Positions 48,955 to 58,066 of a stretch of 63,762 bases of DNA are shown piece by piece; position 1 is the first letter of the stretch; each line of letters starts with the position of its first letter. Source of the DNA: CAYYTU01 sp964474655 (GTDB lineage Bacteria; Chloroflexota; Anaerolineae; B4-G1). The notes beneath the pieces were generated by a model. That model made no database searches. It was not told where the DNA came from and saw only the letters and a list, made by a program, of their open reading frames with translations. The DNA lies in the NCBI GenBank assembly GCA_964474655.1, contig CAYYTU010000013.1, forward strand, positions 1 through 63,762. The letters are read 5' to 3'. Made by a program: the position numbers and the translations under genes.

Positions 48955-50621
48955 GCGGCCTCCAATGGCAAAGTGAAGTAGAAAGTCGCGCCCTGATCAA
49001 GTTTGCTTTTCACTCCGATACGTCCCTCGTGAGCCTCGACGGCCAGCTTACAAAAGGCCAGGCCCAGCCCGGAGCCTTTCTCCTGCGTATTTCTCAAGCG
49101 TGTGAAGCGCTCGAAGATGTGTTGGTGGTGCTTCTTGGCGATACCGGGGCCCGTATCTGAGACGGAGAACTGAATGTAACTTCCTTTTTTCCTCACCGTG
49201 AGTGCGATCTCGCCTTCAGTGGGAGTGAATTTGGCTGCATTGTCCAGCAGATTGATCAGCACGCGGGTGATCATATCGGGGTCGGCCTGAAGGAGCGGGA
49301 GTTCTGGTTCGATGTAGTGGGTGAGTTGTTGTTCCTTGTAGAGCACGATCGGCTCCACTTGCTCAAGGGCCTCCTCGGCCAGCGCGCGTGGGTTTACGTG
49401 CGCCTTCTCCAGCGTGGCTTCTCCCGTTTCCAGACGGCGGATGTCCAACAACGAGTCGATCAGGCGGTTGAGCTTCTTGCTGCTGCGGGTGGCGATATCA
49501 ATCACTTCCATCTTCGGCAAGGTTTCGTCCTTCTGCTGGATGGCGTTTTGCAACATATTCAGGCTGCTCAGGATGGTGCCCAGGGGGTTGCGCAGATCGT
49601 GGATGATCATATGGGTCAGATCGTCTCGAATCTGTTCCAGCTCTACTTGTTCGGTGATGTCGTGCCCGATCCACTGGATGGCCTCGCGCCCCCCATAATG
49701 GATGGTTGTGAGATACGTTTCCAGGGTGCGGGTGTTTTTTGGGGACGTGATCTGCATCTTCAGCTCGATCTGCTCCTTCCGGCGAAGTTCCTGGAGGATG
49801 TCATCGTGAGTGTAGGGCAGGTTGAAGAGCTGATAAGGGTCGGCTCCGATCAACTTTTCGTGCGATGCTCCTATCAGATTGCTGGCTTGCCGGTTCAAGT
49901 CCAGAATCTTGCCTTCCATATCGATCACCAGGATGGGATCGGAGCTTTCCTGGAAGAGACTTTCGTAGCGTTGCTCGGTCTTTTGTACCCGTTCGTGGAG
50001 CTCGGCGTTGCGGATGGCCGCGGTGGCGGTGTCGGCCACGGCGTGCATCAGCCAGACTGCGTCCTTATCGAAATCTCCGCTCGGTGGATTGAGGGCTTCG
50101 ATGACGCCGATTGGCTGTTCGTCGACCGTGATGGGCACGGCCAGCAGCGTTTGGGTCTGGAAGTTGGTGTTTTTGTCGATGCCGTCGTAGAAACGCTCGT
50201 CCTCGTGGGCGTTGGTCACCATGCATGTCTTCCCCGTCTGGGCCACCCAGCCCGCGATACCCTCCCCGGGGGCGAGTCGCAGGCCGATCACTTCTTCGGC
50301 GGCCTTGCCTACCGCAATGCGGAAGATCAGCTCGTTTGATTCTTTGTCCAGGAGCGCGACGGAGGCTGCATCTACATGGAAGTAGCTGCGCAGTTGGGCC
50401 ATCAGGGAACGGAGAATCGTCTCCAGGTCCAGCGTGGCGCTGACCAGCTGATTCGTTTCGTGGAGGAAAGTCAGTTCACGGAGACGCTTTTTCATCTTCG
50501 CGTTGGCTTCGTATTCCTCTACGGCAAGGTGATCTGCGATGTCCGGCGAGTACTGGGAGAGGGTTGAATCTTTTTGGGGGGTCTCTGGGAGTGATTGGCG
50601 GCTTTTGTTTAGAGCGGTCAA
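48951..50621 (-). CDS. GAF-PAS sensor histidine kinase
   Basis: A 556-residue soluble kinase. A GAF domain (about 55-205) and PAS domain (about 218-325, SSDPILVIDMEGKILDLNR) precede HisKA with phospho-acceptor His 341 in IIHDLRNPLGT and a HATPase domain with NLLDNAAKFTP, SDTGPGIAKKHHQHIFERF and GSGLGLAFCKLA. No transmembrane segment. It overlaps the AlaX gene and the deoxynucleoside kinase gene by 4 bases each. No response regulator is present in the window. Confidence 0.92.
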   Translation of the reverse strand: MTALNKSRQSLPETPQKDSTLSQYSPDIADHLAVEEYEANAKMKKRLRELTFLHETNQLVSATLDLETILRSLMAQLRSYFHVDAASVALLDKESNELIFRIAVGKAAEEVIGLRLAPGEGIAGWVAQTGKTCMVTNAHEDERFYDGIDKNTNFQTQTLLAVPITVDEQPIGVIEALNPPSGDFDKDAVWLMHAVADTATAAIRNAELHERVQKTEQRYESLFQESSDPILVIDMEGKILDLNRQASNLIGASHEKLIGADPYQLFNLPYTHDDILQELRRKEQIELKMQITSPKNTRTLETYLTTIHYGGREAIQWIGHDITEQVELEQIRDDLTHMIIHDLRNPLGTILSSLNMLQNAIQQKDETLPKMEVIDIATRSSKKLNRLIDSLLDIRRLETGEATLEKAHVNPRALAEEALEQVEPIVLYKEQQLTHYIEPELPLLQADPDMITRVLINLLDNAAKFTPTEGEIALTVRKKGSYIQFSVSDTGPGIAKKHHQHIFERFTRLRNTQEKGSGLGLAFCKLAVEAHEGRIGVKSKLDQGATFYFTLPLEAA

Positions 50622-51250
50622 AAAATAACCTCCTCTCGCCCGTGTAACTTGTCGAGAACTTTTTCGGCGATCAGATCCAGGTGGTGGTGATTGGATACGA
50701 AGTCGAGCTCGTCGGCCGGCACGCTCAGAACTGGGCAGAGGGTGAAGTCATCAATCCACTGCTTGTACAATTGATTGAGCTTCTCCAGGTAATCCTTCGA
50801 GATGCTTTGCTCGTAGGGGCGTCCCCGTTGCTGAATGCGTTCCTGGAGGGTGGGCACGGAGGCGCGCAGATAGACGATCAGGTCGGGGGGTGGCAGAACG
50901 GTGGTCACGACTTCGTAAAGCTCGCAATAACTGCCGTAATCTCGCTCGTCCATCAGTTTCTCCTGGTAGAGGTTACGGGCGAAAACCTCGGCATCCTCAT
51001 AGACGGTGCGATCTTGCACTACTGAGTTGGGGCGCTGGAGCAGCTGCCAGTGGTGGCGCAGGCGGCGAGAGAGAAAATAGATCTGGGAGTGGAAGCTCCA
51101 GCGTTTCATATCCTCGTAGAAATCGGCCAGGTAGGGGTTACCGTTGACCGCCTCGAAGAACGGCTCCCAGTCCAGGTGGTGGCTCAAGAGCTCGGTCAGG
51201 GTCGATTTTCCTACCCCGATGTTGCCGGCGATGGCGACGAAGCGTTTCAT
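50618..51250 (-). CDS. Deoxynucleoside kinase
   Basis: A 210-residue dNK/thymidine kinase-like enzyme that phosphorylates deoxynucleosides for salvage. The P-loop GNIGVGKST is at residues 9-17. The substrate region has FFEAVNGNPYL and the DR motif Asp 80-Arg 81 in QDRTVYEDAEVFA. The LID contributes QQRGRPYEQ. Its stop overlaps the kinase gene downstream by 4 bases and its start is 10 bases after the long GAF kinase gene, so a nucleotide salvage enzyme is embedded in a signalling operon. Confidence 0.92.
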   Translation of the reverse strand: MKRFVAIAGNIGVGKSTLTELLSHHLDWEPFFEAVNGNPYLADFYEDMKRWSFHSQIYFLSRRLRHHWQLLQRPNSVVQDRTVYEDAEVFARNLYQEKLMDERDYGSYCELYEVVTTVLPPPDLIVYLRASVPTLQERIQQRGRPYEQSISKDYLEKLNQLYKQWIDDFTLCPVLSVPADELDFVSNHHHLDLIAEKVLDKLHGREEVIF

Positions 51251-51260
51251 CTTTCTCCTC

Positions 51261-54128
51261 TTAATATCTTTCGGTTTCGCGCGGGGGCGAGGAGGCTAGG
51301 ACGTTTGCTTGAGGCAGCTTGACGATGAACGTGCTGCCTTCATTGGGCTCGCTTTCTACATCAATGACCCCGTCGTGGGCCTCGACGATCTCCCAGGCCA
51401 GGGCCAGGCCAAGTCCCATCCCGCCGAAGCGTCGGGTGGTGCTGCCGTCAACCTGATAGAAGCGTTCGAAGATACGGTCGATGTGTTCCGGCGCGATGCC
51501 GATGCCCTCGTCGGCGATGAAGACGTAGTTCCAATCGTCGTTGGCCCAGGCGCGGATGGTGATGGTGCCTCCTTCTGGGCTGAATTTGATCGCGTTTTCC
51601 AGCAGGTGGCTGAAGACCAGGTTCAGCTGCTCCCGGTCCCCCTGGACGAGGGGGAGCCCTGGAGGTAAGTCTTCTTCCATCTGGAGACCCGCCTGGTGGG
51701 CCATGTGTCGAAACTTGACTAGGGTATGTTGCAGGACGTCGATGAGCGGGATCGGGCTCATTTGCGGTTGCTCCCGAGGTATTTTCTCCAGCAACGTCAG
51801 GTTCTGGATTATGCTGGCCAGCCTGGCCGTCCGCTCGCGGATGGTGATCAGCGCATCTCGTTGCTTCTCTTGCAAAGGGCCCAGGTCCCCATCCAACAAC
51901 AGGGCCAGATAGCCCTGGATCAGGCTGAAGGGGGTCCGAATCTCGTGGTTTACGTTCTGTACCATCTCCGTGCGTAGGCGGTCCAGCTCTCTGAGCTTCT
52001 CGTAGGTCTGGCTCAGTTCCTCCTGTCGCTTTTGTAGCCTCTGATATAGCCGGGCGTTCTCTAACACCACCCCCAGCTGAGCGGCGATGGCGGAGAATAG
52101 GCGCTGGTCGTTCTCATCGAAGGCGTCTGGGGCGGCCATTTCGACGTTGAGGACACCGATGACTTCGTTGCCGACTTGCACGGGCACCGCCAGCTCAGAT
52201 TCTACGTCGTCGGCCACCTCGAAGTAGTAAGGGCTTTCCCTGACGTCGCGGAGCAGCAGTGGCTCGCCGCTGCGGTAGACGTGCCCCAGGACGCTTTCGT
52301 CCATCGGCAGGTGCCAGGGGCTTTCCTCTGGTGGGGGATACCCTATCGTTGAAGGATGGATCTGCATGACAGATTGACGATCGTCCGCCTGCGCGAACGA
52401 GAGGTAGTCGATGTTCAGTGTGTTGTGTAGCGTCTTGATGGTGCGCGTAAGTACCTCGTCGAAATCGAGTGTCGAGGCCGCGGCCTGCATTACCTGTTGG
52501 AGCAGCCGAGATTCGTCCAGGCGTCGCTTGATCTCCTCGAACAGCCGCGCGTTCTCGATGGCCACGGCGGCCTGATCCGCCAGCAGCTCCAGTGCCTGGA
52601 TCTCCTCTTTGGTGAAGGGGTGCGGTTCGTCGAAAGCGAGGTTCATCACTCCCCGCACTTGTCCGCCTACTTCCAGTGGCAACCCGATGATCGCTCCCTG
52701 CCAGTCCTCCCACGACCGGTCCTGGAAGAGTGGGTGTTGTCGCACGTCCGGGGCGATTATCCGTTTGCCGCTGCGAGCCACAGTGGACGTCAGCCCTTCG
52801 GGGCGGGGCTTGGCGTGGGGTTCTCTCTGGACTTTCCCCGCCCAGCGGGCGGCGCCAAAGCGCAGCTGACCATCATCGTAGAGGAAGATATGAGCGTCAT
52901 CGGCGGATGCCAGCTGGATGGCGTGCTTGAGAATGACCTCCAGCGTCGGTTGCAGCTTCAGGGTGGACGTCAGCTGTAAGCTGGCCTGGCGGGCCGCTTC
53001 CAGCTCGGCCACGCGCTGGCTGGTCGTTTCGAACAACTGGGCGTTCTTGATGGCGTTGGCGAGCTGATCTGCCATCGTCTGGAGGCTGGAGACGTCCTCC
53101 TCGGTGAAGGCGGCCCGGTGAACTGATTGGACGTCGAGGGCCCCGATGATCTCGCCACGGCTGATCAGCGGCAACGCCATCTCGGAATGTGTTTCCGGCA
53201 GGTATGGGTTGGCGAAGTGGACGGCGTCCTCGCCGACGTCCAGGGCGATGCGCGGATTGCCGGTCGCGGTGACGTAACCCACGATGCCCACCTCCCCGAT
53301 GGCGAGCTGGTGTCCTTGCTCCAGCATACGCCGTCCGCCTTCCGAGGAGGCCGCGTGCAAAATGGCGTAGTCGCCGGCCTCGTCTACCAAGAAGACGCCA
53401 GCGTGGTAGAACCCGAAGGTATCCGAGATGAGGTGGACGGTCGCGTCCAACAGTTCGTTGACGTCGAGGATGGCCGTGGCGCTGCGGGCCACTTCGGCGG
53501 CGGCCTCCAGCTGACGCGCGCGCCGCTGAGTTTCTTCGTATAGCCGAGCGTTATCCATCGCCATCGCTACTTGATTGGCGATTGTTTGGGCGAAGCTGAC
53601 CTCTTCTTCGCTGAAGCATCGCTGTCGCCCAATGGCGTCGAGTCCGATGCTTCCTATCACTTCCTCTCTCGCCACCAGCGGCACCAGGAGCATAGATCGA
53701 ATCTGCAGCTCCTCGATGGTCTCCTGCAACGATTCCGCCAGGGGGGCGTTCCGCATGTCGGTTATCACCACCGGCTCTCGCTCCGTGATGAGGCGGCGGT
53801 TGATCGGATTATCGAGCGGGATGGTTCTCTCCAGCGCTCCAGAGCTGGGATGCTCTGCCACCACGTTTGCGATTTTATGCTCCATATCGAAACGCACGAT
53901 GCCGCTGTGGTCCACATCAAAGAGCGAGACCATCTGCTCCGCTGTCGTATCCAGAATCTGGTTCCGGTTGAGCGATGCGTTCATCATCCGGGCGATGTTG
54001 AGGAGCAGGCGGTTTCTCCTCGCGCGTTCTTCCCGCGTCTTTTGCATGCGCTGGCTGTAGACGTAGACGGCGATGCCGGCGGCGATGATAGCGGTCAGGC
54101 TGATCAGATAAAGCGTCAGCCAGTTCAT
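51261..54128 (-). CDS. Membrane-anchored multi-GAF sensor histidine kinase
   Basis: A 955-residue kinase. One N-terminal transmembrane helix (LTLYLISLTAIIAAGIAVYVY, about 3-24), four successive GAF domains (about 40-195, 215-375, 395-555 and 575-725), then HisKA with acceptor His in NVNHEIRTPFS (about residue 733) and HATPase (HLLENAIKFSPEGG, ADEGIGIAPEHIDRIFERF, GMGLGLALAWEIVE). Repeated GAF domains suggest integration of several small-molecule or redox signals. No dedicated response regulator is nearby. The ends touch deoxynucleoside kinase genes on both sides. Confidence 0.93.
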   Translation of the reverse strand: MNWLTLYLISLTAIIAAGIAVYVYSQRMQKTREERARRNRLLLNIARMMNASLNRNQILDTTAEQMVSLFDVDHSGIVRFDMEHKIANVVAEHPSSGALERTIPLDNPINRRLITEREPVVITDMRNAPLAESLQETIEELQIRSMLLVPLVAREEVIGSIGLDAIGRQRCFSEEEVSFAQTIANQVAMAMDNARLYEETQRRARQLEAAAEVARSATAILDVNELLDATVHLISDTFGFYHAGVFLVDEAGDYAILHAASSEGGRRMLEQGHQLAIGEVGIVGYVTATGNPRIALDVGEDAVHFANPYLPETHSEMALPLISRGEIIGALDVQSVHRAAFTEEDVSSLQTMADQLANAIKNAQLFETTSQRVAELEAARQASLQLTSTLKLQPTLEVILKHAIQLASADDAHIFLYDDGQLRFGAARWAGKVQREPHAKPRPEGLTSTVARSGKRIIAPDVRQHPLFQDRSWEDWQGAIIGLPLEVGGQVRGVMNLAFDEPHPFTKEEIQALELLADQAAVAIENARLFEEIKRRLDESRLLQQVMQAAASTLDFDEVLTRTIKTLHNTLNIDYLSFAQADDRQSVMQIHPSTIGYPPPEESPWHLPMDESVLGHVYRSGEPLLLRDVRESPYYFEVADDVESELAVPVQVGNEVIGVLNVEMAAPDAFDENDQRLFSAIAAQLGVVLENARLYQRLQKRQEELSQTYEKLRELDRLRTEMVQNVNHEIRTPFSLIQGYLALLLDGDLGPLQEKQRDALITIRERTARLASIIQNLTLLEKIPREQPQMSPIPLIDVLQHTLVKFRHMAHQAGLQMEEDLPPGLPLVQGDREQLNLVFSHLLENAIKFSPEGGTITIRAWANDDWNYVFIADEGIGIAPEHIDRIFERFYQVDGSTTRRFGGMGLGLALAWEIVEAHDGVIDVESEPNEGSTFIVKLPQANVLASSPPRETERY

Positions 54129-54135
54129 AGATCCC

Positions 54136-54996
54136 TTATGCCAGGTCCAGGCCCAGGTGATCGGCCAGCTGCTTGAGTTTTATGACGGCGTCTTGGAGCG
54201 CGGCTTCTAGTGCGGCCTGGTCGTGGCTCCCGTTGGTCAGGGATGAGCCGACCTGGCTTAAAGCCTCGTTGGCCGTTGCGAACGCGCGTATGGCCGACCA
54301 TTGGGGTTCCTCTTGCCGGGTCCCGGCTAGCGATTCAGCGATTGGAGTGGGTTCGGCGCTCTCTATAGCGGGCAGGGGATGTTGGTATGCCTCGACGCCG
54401 AGCGCTTTGCGTACCTTACCTTCCACAAAGGCCAGCGCGCTTTGCTCCTCTACGTAGTCCAGGTCGTCGGTCTCGATGGTCAGCAGCGGCGTGCGCGTGT
54501 AGTGGGAAAAATAACGCTCGTAGGCCCGTCGCACGCGCTCGATGTAGTCGCGGTCCATCTCTCGCTCGTAGGCCCGGTCGCGCGTGGCGATGCGCACCAT
54601 CAGCGCATCGGTCTTGGCGCGCAGGTAGATCACCAGGTCGGGGACGACGACGCGGTCGGCCAGGACCTGGTAGAGCTGCTCGTAGATGTGCAGCTCATCA
54701 CCCTTCAGGTTGAGGTGGGCAAAGAGGCTGTCCTTGCCAAAGGTGTAATCCGCAATCAGAGGGGTCTGCGCCTGGAGGGTCGGGATCGATTGTTGTTGCC
54801 TGTAGCGGCTCAACAGGAAGAATAGTTGGGTCTGGAAGGCGTAACGAGCGCGGTCGCCGTAGAAGTTGGAGAGAAACGGGTTTTCCTCGAAAGCTTCCAG
54901 CAACAGCTCGGCCTTGAAGCGCGGCTGCAGCAAGCGGGCGAGCGTCGTCTTTCCGACTCCAATGGGGCCTTCGATAGCCAGAAAAAATGGTTTCAT
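54136..54996 (-). CDS. Deoxynucleoside kinase with C-terminal extension
   Basis: A 286-residue second dNK family enzyme. P-loop GPIGVGKTT at residues 10-18. FEENPFLSNFYGDRARYAF and DYTFGKDSLFAHLNL are the substrate region, with DYTF replacing the DR of the first kinase. RATKDRAYEREM-like LID reads IATRDRAYEREMDRDY. Residues about 205-286 are a low-homology helical extension absent from the other copy. It shares only general similarity with the first dNK, so substrates may differ (purine vs pyrimidine). It begins the unit, 8 bases upstream of the GAF kinase. Confidence 0.9.
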   Translation of the reverse strand: MKPFFLAIEGPIGVGKTTLARLLQPRFKAELLLEAFEENPFLSNFYGDRARYAFQTQLFFLLSRYRQQQSIPTLQAQTPLIADYTFGKDSLFAHLNLKGDELHIYEQLYQVLADRVVVPDLVIYLRAKTDALMVRIATRDRAYEREMDRDYIERVRRAYERYFSHYTRTPLLTIETDDLDYVEEQSALAFVEGKVRKALGVEAYQHPLPAIESAEPTPIAESLAGTRQEEPQWSAIRAFATANEALSQVGSSLTNGSHDQAALEAALQDAVIKLKQLADHLGLDLA

Positions 54997-55005
54997 TGGA
55001 ATATC

Positions 55006-56430
55006 TTATCCGTTGGCTACCTGCTCGCCATAGGCCAGCAGATCATCGACCATCTCCTCGTCGCGGGCCTCGGCGTAGACGCGCAGCACCGGCTCCGTGC
55101 CAGAAGGCCGGATCAGGAGCCAGGAGTCGTCGGGCAGCAGGTATTTGACGCCGTCGAGGGTGTCGATGGAGACGACCGACTGTCCGCCCAGCGCCTCTGG
55201 CGCGTCGCTGGTCAGTCGTTCTACCAGCTTGCTCTTGGAGATCGGGGTGCTGAGCGGCATGTCGCGGCGGGCGTAGCAGGCCGGGCCGACCTTCTCTTGC
55301 AGCGCGTCGACCAGCTCGTGCAGCGGCGCATCGGCCGTCGCCAGGATCTCCAGCATCAACAAGCCCATCAGCACGCCGTCACCTTCGGGGATGTGGCCCT
55401 TGATGCTCAGCCCTCCCGATTCTTCCCCGCCGATGAGCACGTCGTCCTTCAATATCTGGTCGGCGATGTGGTTGAAGCCCACCGGCGTCTCTACCAGCGG
55501 CAGATCGTAACTCTTGGCTAGTCGATTGACCATCTGCGTGGTGGAGATGCTCTTGACGACCGTCCCGCGCCAGCCGCGTTCTTCGACCAGGTATTGGAGG
55601 ATCAGGGCAAAGATGTGGTGGGGATCGACGAAGTTGCCCAGGCCGTCCATAGCGCCCAGCCGATCGCCGTCACCGTCGGTGGCCAGGCCAATGTCGGCGT
55701 GATAGTTCTGGATGGCGGCGGCCAGGGCATTCAAGTAGTGGGCCACTGGTTCCGGATGGATGCCGCCGAAGCCGGGGTTCATCTCGCCGCGGATTTCGTA
55801 GACGCGGCAGCGGGTGCGGGCTAGCATGTCGGCGATGCACTTGCGCGCCGAACCGTACATCGCGTCGGCCACCACGCGCAGCTCGCTGGCCGAGATGACG
55901 TCGAGGTTGACCATCTGTCCCAGGTGCTCGTAGTAGGCCCAGGCCGGATCGAAGCGGCGGATCAAATCCTTCCTCTGCGCGGTCTGATAGTCCATCACGT
56001 TGGGCCAGCGGGCCATCTCTTGGTTGCGCTCCAGGTAAGCCTCGATGCGGTCCGCCTGCTCCGGCAGCGCGGCCCCGCCGAAATCGGCCTTCAGCTTCAG
56101 GCCGTTGTAGCGGGGTGCGTTGTGGCTGGCGGTGATCATCACGCCAGCTTGAGCTTCTTTGTGGACCACGGCGTAGGAGATAGCGGGGCTGGGCGCGTCG
56201 GCCCGGGTCAGGTGGGCGATGATGTCGTTGCCGGCCAGGACGCGGGCCACCTCGGCGGCGTAACGATCGGAGAGGAAGCGCGTGTCGAAGCCGATCACGA
56301 CTTCCGGTTGGCCGTCCGTATCCTCTAGCACGTAGTCGGCGATGGCTTGCGCTACCAGTCGCAAGTTGGCGAAGGTAAATGTATCGGAAATAACGGCTCG
56401 CCATCCGTCGGTGCCGAATCGAATGGTCAC
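55006..56430 (-). CDS. Phosphoglucomutase/phosphomannomutase
   Basis: A 474-residue alpha-D-phosphohexomutase. Domain 1 has the phospho-Ser loop MITASHNAPRYNGLK, with Ser 102 as phosphate carrier. The metal loop is ATDGDGDRLGAMD, the sugar loop GGEESGGLS and the phosphate-binding loop RPSGTEPVLRVY. It interconverts hexose 1- and 6-phosphates and can feed galU-type sugar nucleotide synthesis. It has a strong promoter of its own 67 bases upstream. It lies 9 bases before the second dNK gene. Confidence 0.94.
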   Translation of the reverse strand: MTIRFGTDGWRAVISDTFTFANLRLVAQAIADYVLEDTDGQPEVVIGFDTRFLSDRYAAEVARVLAGNDIIAHLTRADAPSPAISYAVVHKEAQAGVMITASHNAPRYNGLKLKADFGGAALPEQADRIEAYLERNQEMARWPNVMDYQTAQRKDLIRRFDPAWAYYEHLGQMVNLDVISASELRVVADAMYGSARKCIADMLARTRCRVYEIRGEMNPGFGGIHPEPVAHYLNALAAAIQNYHADIGLATDGDGDRLGAMDGLGNFVDPHHIFALILQYLVEERGWRGTVVKSISTTQMVNRLAKSYDLPLVETPVGFNHIADQILKDDVLIGGEESGGLSIKGHIPEGDGVLMGLLMLEILATADAPLHELVDALQEKVGPACYARRDMPLSTPISKSKLVERLTSDAPEALGGQSVVSIDTLDGVKYLLPDDSWLLIRPSGTEPVLRVYAEARDEEMVDDLLAYGEQVANG

Positions 56431-56496
56431 TGTACCCTCCTTACGGGTGAAATATGGAGCGTGTGGTGCGACTTATGCGGTTTTCACTTCGAATCC

Positions 56497-56524
56497 ATTA
56501 TAGTCTCTGAGCACATCCTGTCAA
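56497..56524 (-). promoter_or_regulatory. Consensus promoter of the phosphohexomutase unit
   Basis: Minus-strand TTGACA (56519-56524) and TATAAT (56497-56502), 16-base spacing, both hexamers perfect. It can drive the mutase and probably the dNK/kinase/AlaX genes downstream. Confidence 0.85.
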
Positions 56525-56610
56525 CGCTCTGAATGGCGTGAAGCTGAGGTGATCTCTCTAAGGCCGCTTTTACCCTCTGGCGTGCGCGAGCAAGCGCGTC
56601 AGCGTCGGGA

Positions 56611-58032
56611 TCAGGCGTCGAAGTAGAGCGCCATCTCGTAGGGATGGGGGCGATTGCGGACCTGGTAATACTCCTCTTCCATCTTGAACGCGATCCAGCG
56701 CTCGATCATGTCCTCGCTAAAGACCTCGTCCACCAGCAAGAAGTCGTGATCCTCCTCCAGCGCCTCCAGGGCGTCCTTCAGCGAGCTGGGCAGCGGCTTG
56801 ATCTCGGCCCGCTGCTGATCGCTCCAGGCGAAGATGTCGGCGTCGATGGGGCCGAAGCCGGCCTCCGTGGGATCGATCTCGCGGCGAATGCCATCAAGCC
56901 CAGCGAGCAGCTGCGCCGCCAGCGTCAGGTAGACGTTACAGGTGGCGTCCGGCGGGCGGAACTCGATGCGCACCTCATGGGGGTCGGTGGCGTAGCGCGG
57001 GATGCGTACGGCGGCGCTGCGGTTTCCGATGGAGAAGAAGGCGTTGACCGGGGCCTCGTAGCCCGGCACCAGCCGGCGATAGGAGTTGGTGCTGGGACTG
57101 GCGAAGGCCAGCAGGGCCGGCCCGTGGTGGAGCAGTCCGCCGATGTAGTAAAGTGCGGTCTGGCTCAGCAAGCCGTAGCCTTCGGGATCGTAGAAGACAT
57201 TCTCATCGCCCTTGAACAGGTGCTGATGGAAGTGCATCCCAGACCCAGCCTCGCCGTAAATCGGTTTGGGCATAAACGTGGCGGTCTTTTCGTGCTCACG
57301 GGCGGTCATTTTAGTCACGTACTTGACCAGCATCGTGGCGTCACCGGCTTTCATCAGGTCCATCAGCGGTGTCTCGATCTCGCATTGGCCCGGTCCGCCG
57401 ACCTCGTGGTGGTGGTACTTGACCGGCACGCCCATCGCCTGGAGCCGCAAGCTCATCTCGCTGCGCAAGTTGTAGAGCGCGTCCTTGGGGGGGATGGCGT
57501 GGTAGCCGCCGTGCATCTGAATGTAGTGCCCGTGGCCGGGGACCCCGCTGCGCCAGACGGCCTCGCTCGATTCGACGCTGTAGCCGGAGCGATTCATCGC
57601 GTTGTCGTAAGTCACGGCGTCGAAGAGGTAGAATTCGAATTCTGGCCCCCACATGCTCCGATCGGCCACGCCAGAGGCGATCAGATGCTTCTCGGCGCAG
57701 CGGGCGATGTTGCGTGGGTCGTTGTCGAAGATGACCTTGGTATCCGCCTCCAGGGTGGTGCAGATGAAGCTGAGGGTGGGGGCATCCCAGAAGGGGTCGG
57801 TGAAACCGGTCGATAGATCGGGGACCAGGACCATATCGCCGGCCTTGACCGACTTGAGGCCGACGGCCGAACCATCGAAGCCGACGCCGGTCTCCATCAG
57901 TGCCGGGGTGAACTGCTCCTGGGGGATTGTGAGGTGGTGCCACCGTCCCCAGAGATCGATGAACTTCAGATCGAGCATCTGAACCTCGTGTTTTTCCACG
58001 TATTGTCGGGCATCCTCGAAGGTGTTAAACAT
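56611..58032 (-). CDS. glnA: Glutamine synthetase, type I
   Basis: A 473-residue GSI that makes Gln from Glu and ammonia. Landmarks: GVGFDGSAVGLKSVKAGDMVLVPD, GPEFEFYLFD (metal Glu), the loop YGEAGSGMHFHQHLF, PSTNSYRRLVPGYEAPV and RSAAVRIPRY. The usual adenylylation Tyr segment (NLYxLP) near residue 425 reads ADIFAWSD, so regulation by adenylylation is unlikely (GSI-alpha type). AAAAAGGAGAACG precedes the ATG at 58032; the frame opens 40 codons earlier inside the glycosyltransferase gene. It follows the glycosyltransferase after 34 bases. Confidence 0.94.
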   Translation of the reverse strand: MFNTFEDARQYVEKHEVQMLDLKFIDLWGRWHHLTIPQEQFTPALMETGVGFDGSAVGLKSVKAGDMVLVPDLSTGFTDPFWDAPTLSFICTTLEADTKVIFDNDPRNIARCAEKHLIASGVADRSMWGPEFEFYLFDAVTYDNAMNRSGYSVESSEAVWRSGVPGHGHYIQMHGGYHAIPPKDALYNLRSEMSLRLQAMGVPVKYHHHEVGGPGQCEIETPLMDLMKAGDATMLVKYVTKMTAREHEKTATFMPKPIYGEAGSGMHFHQHLFKGDENVFYDPEGYGLLSQTALYYIGGLLHHGPALLAFASPSTNSYRRLVPGYEAPVNAFFSIGNRSAAVRIPRYATDPHEVRIEFRPPDATCNVYLTLAAQLLAGLDGIRREIDPTEAGFGPIDADIFAWSDQQRAEIKPLPSSLKDALEALEEDHDFLLVDEVFSEDMIERWIAFKMEEEYYQVRNRPHPYEMALYFDA

Positions 58033-58066
58033 TCGTTCTCCTTTTTGGTCCGTTTTTTTGGTCCGT

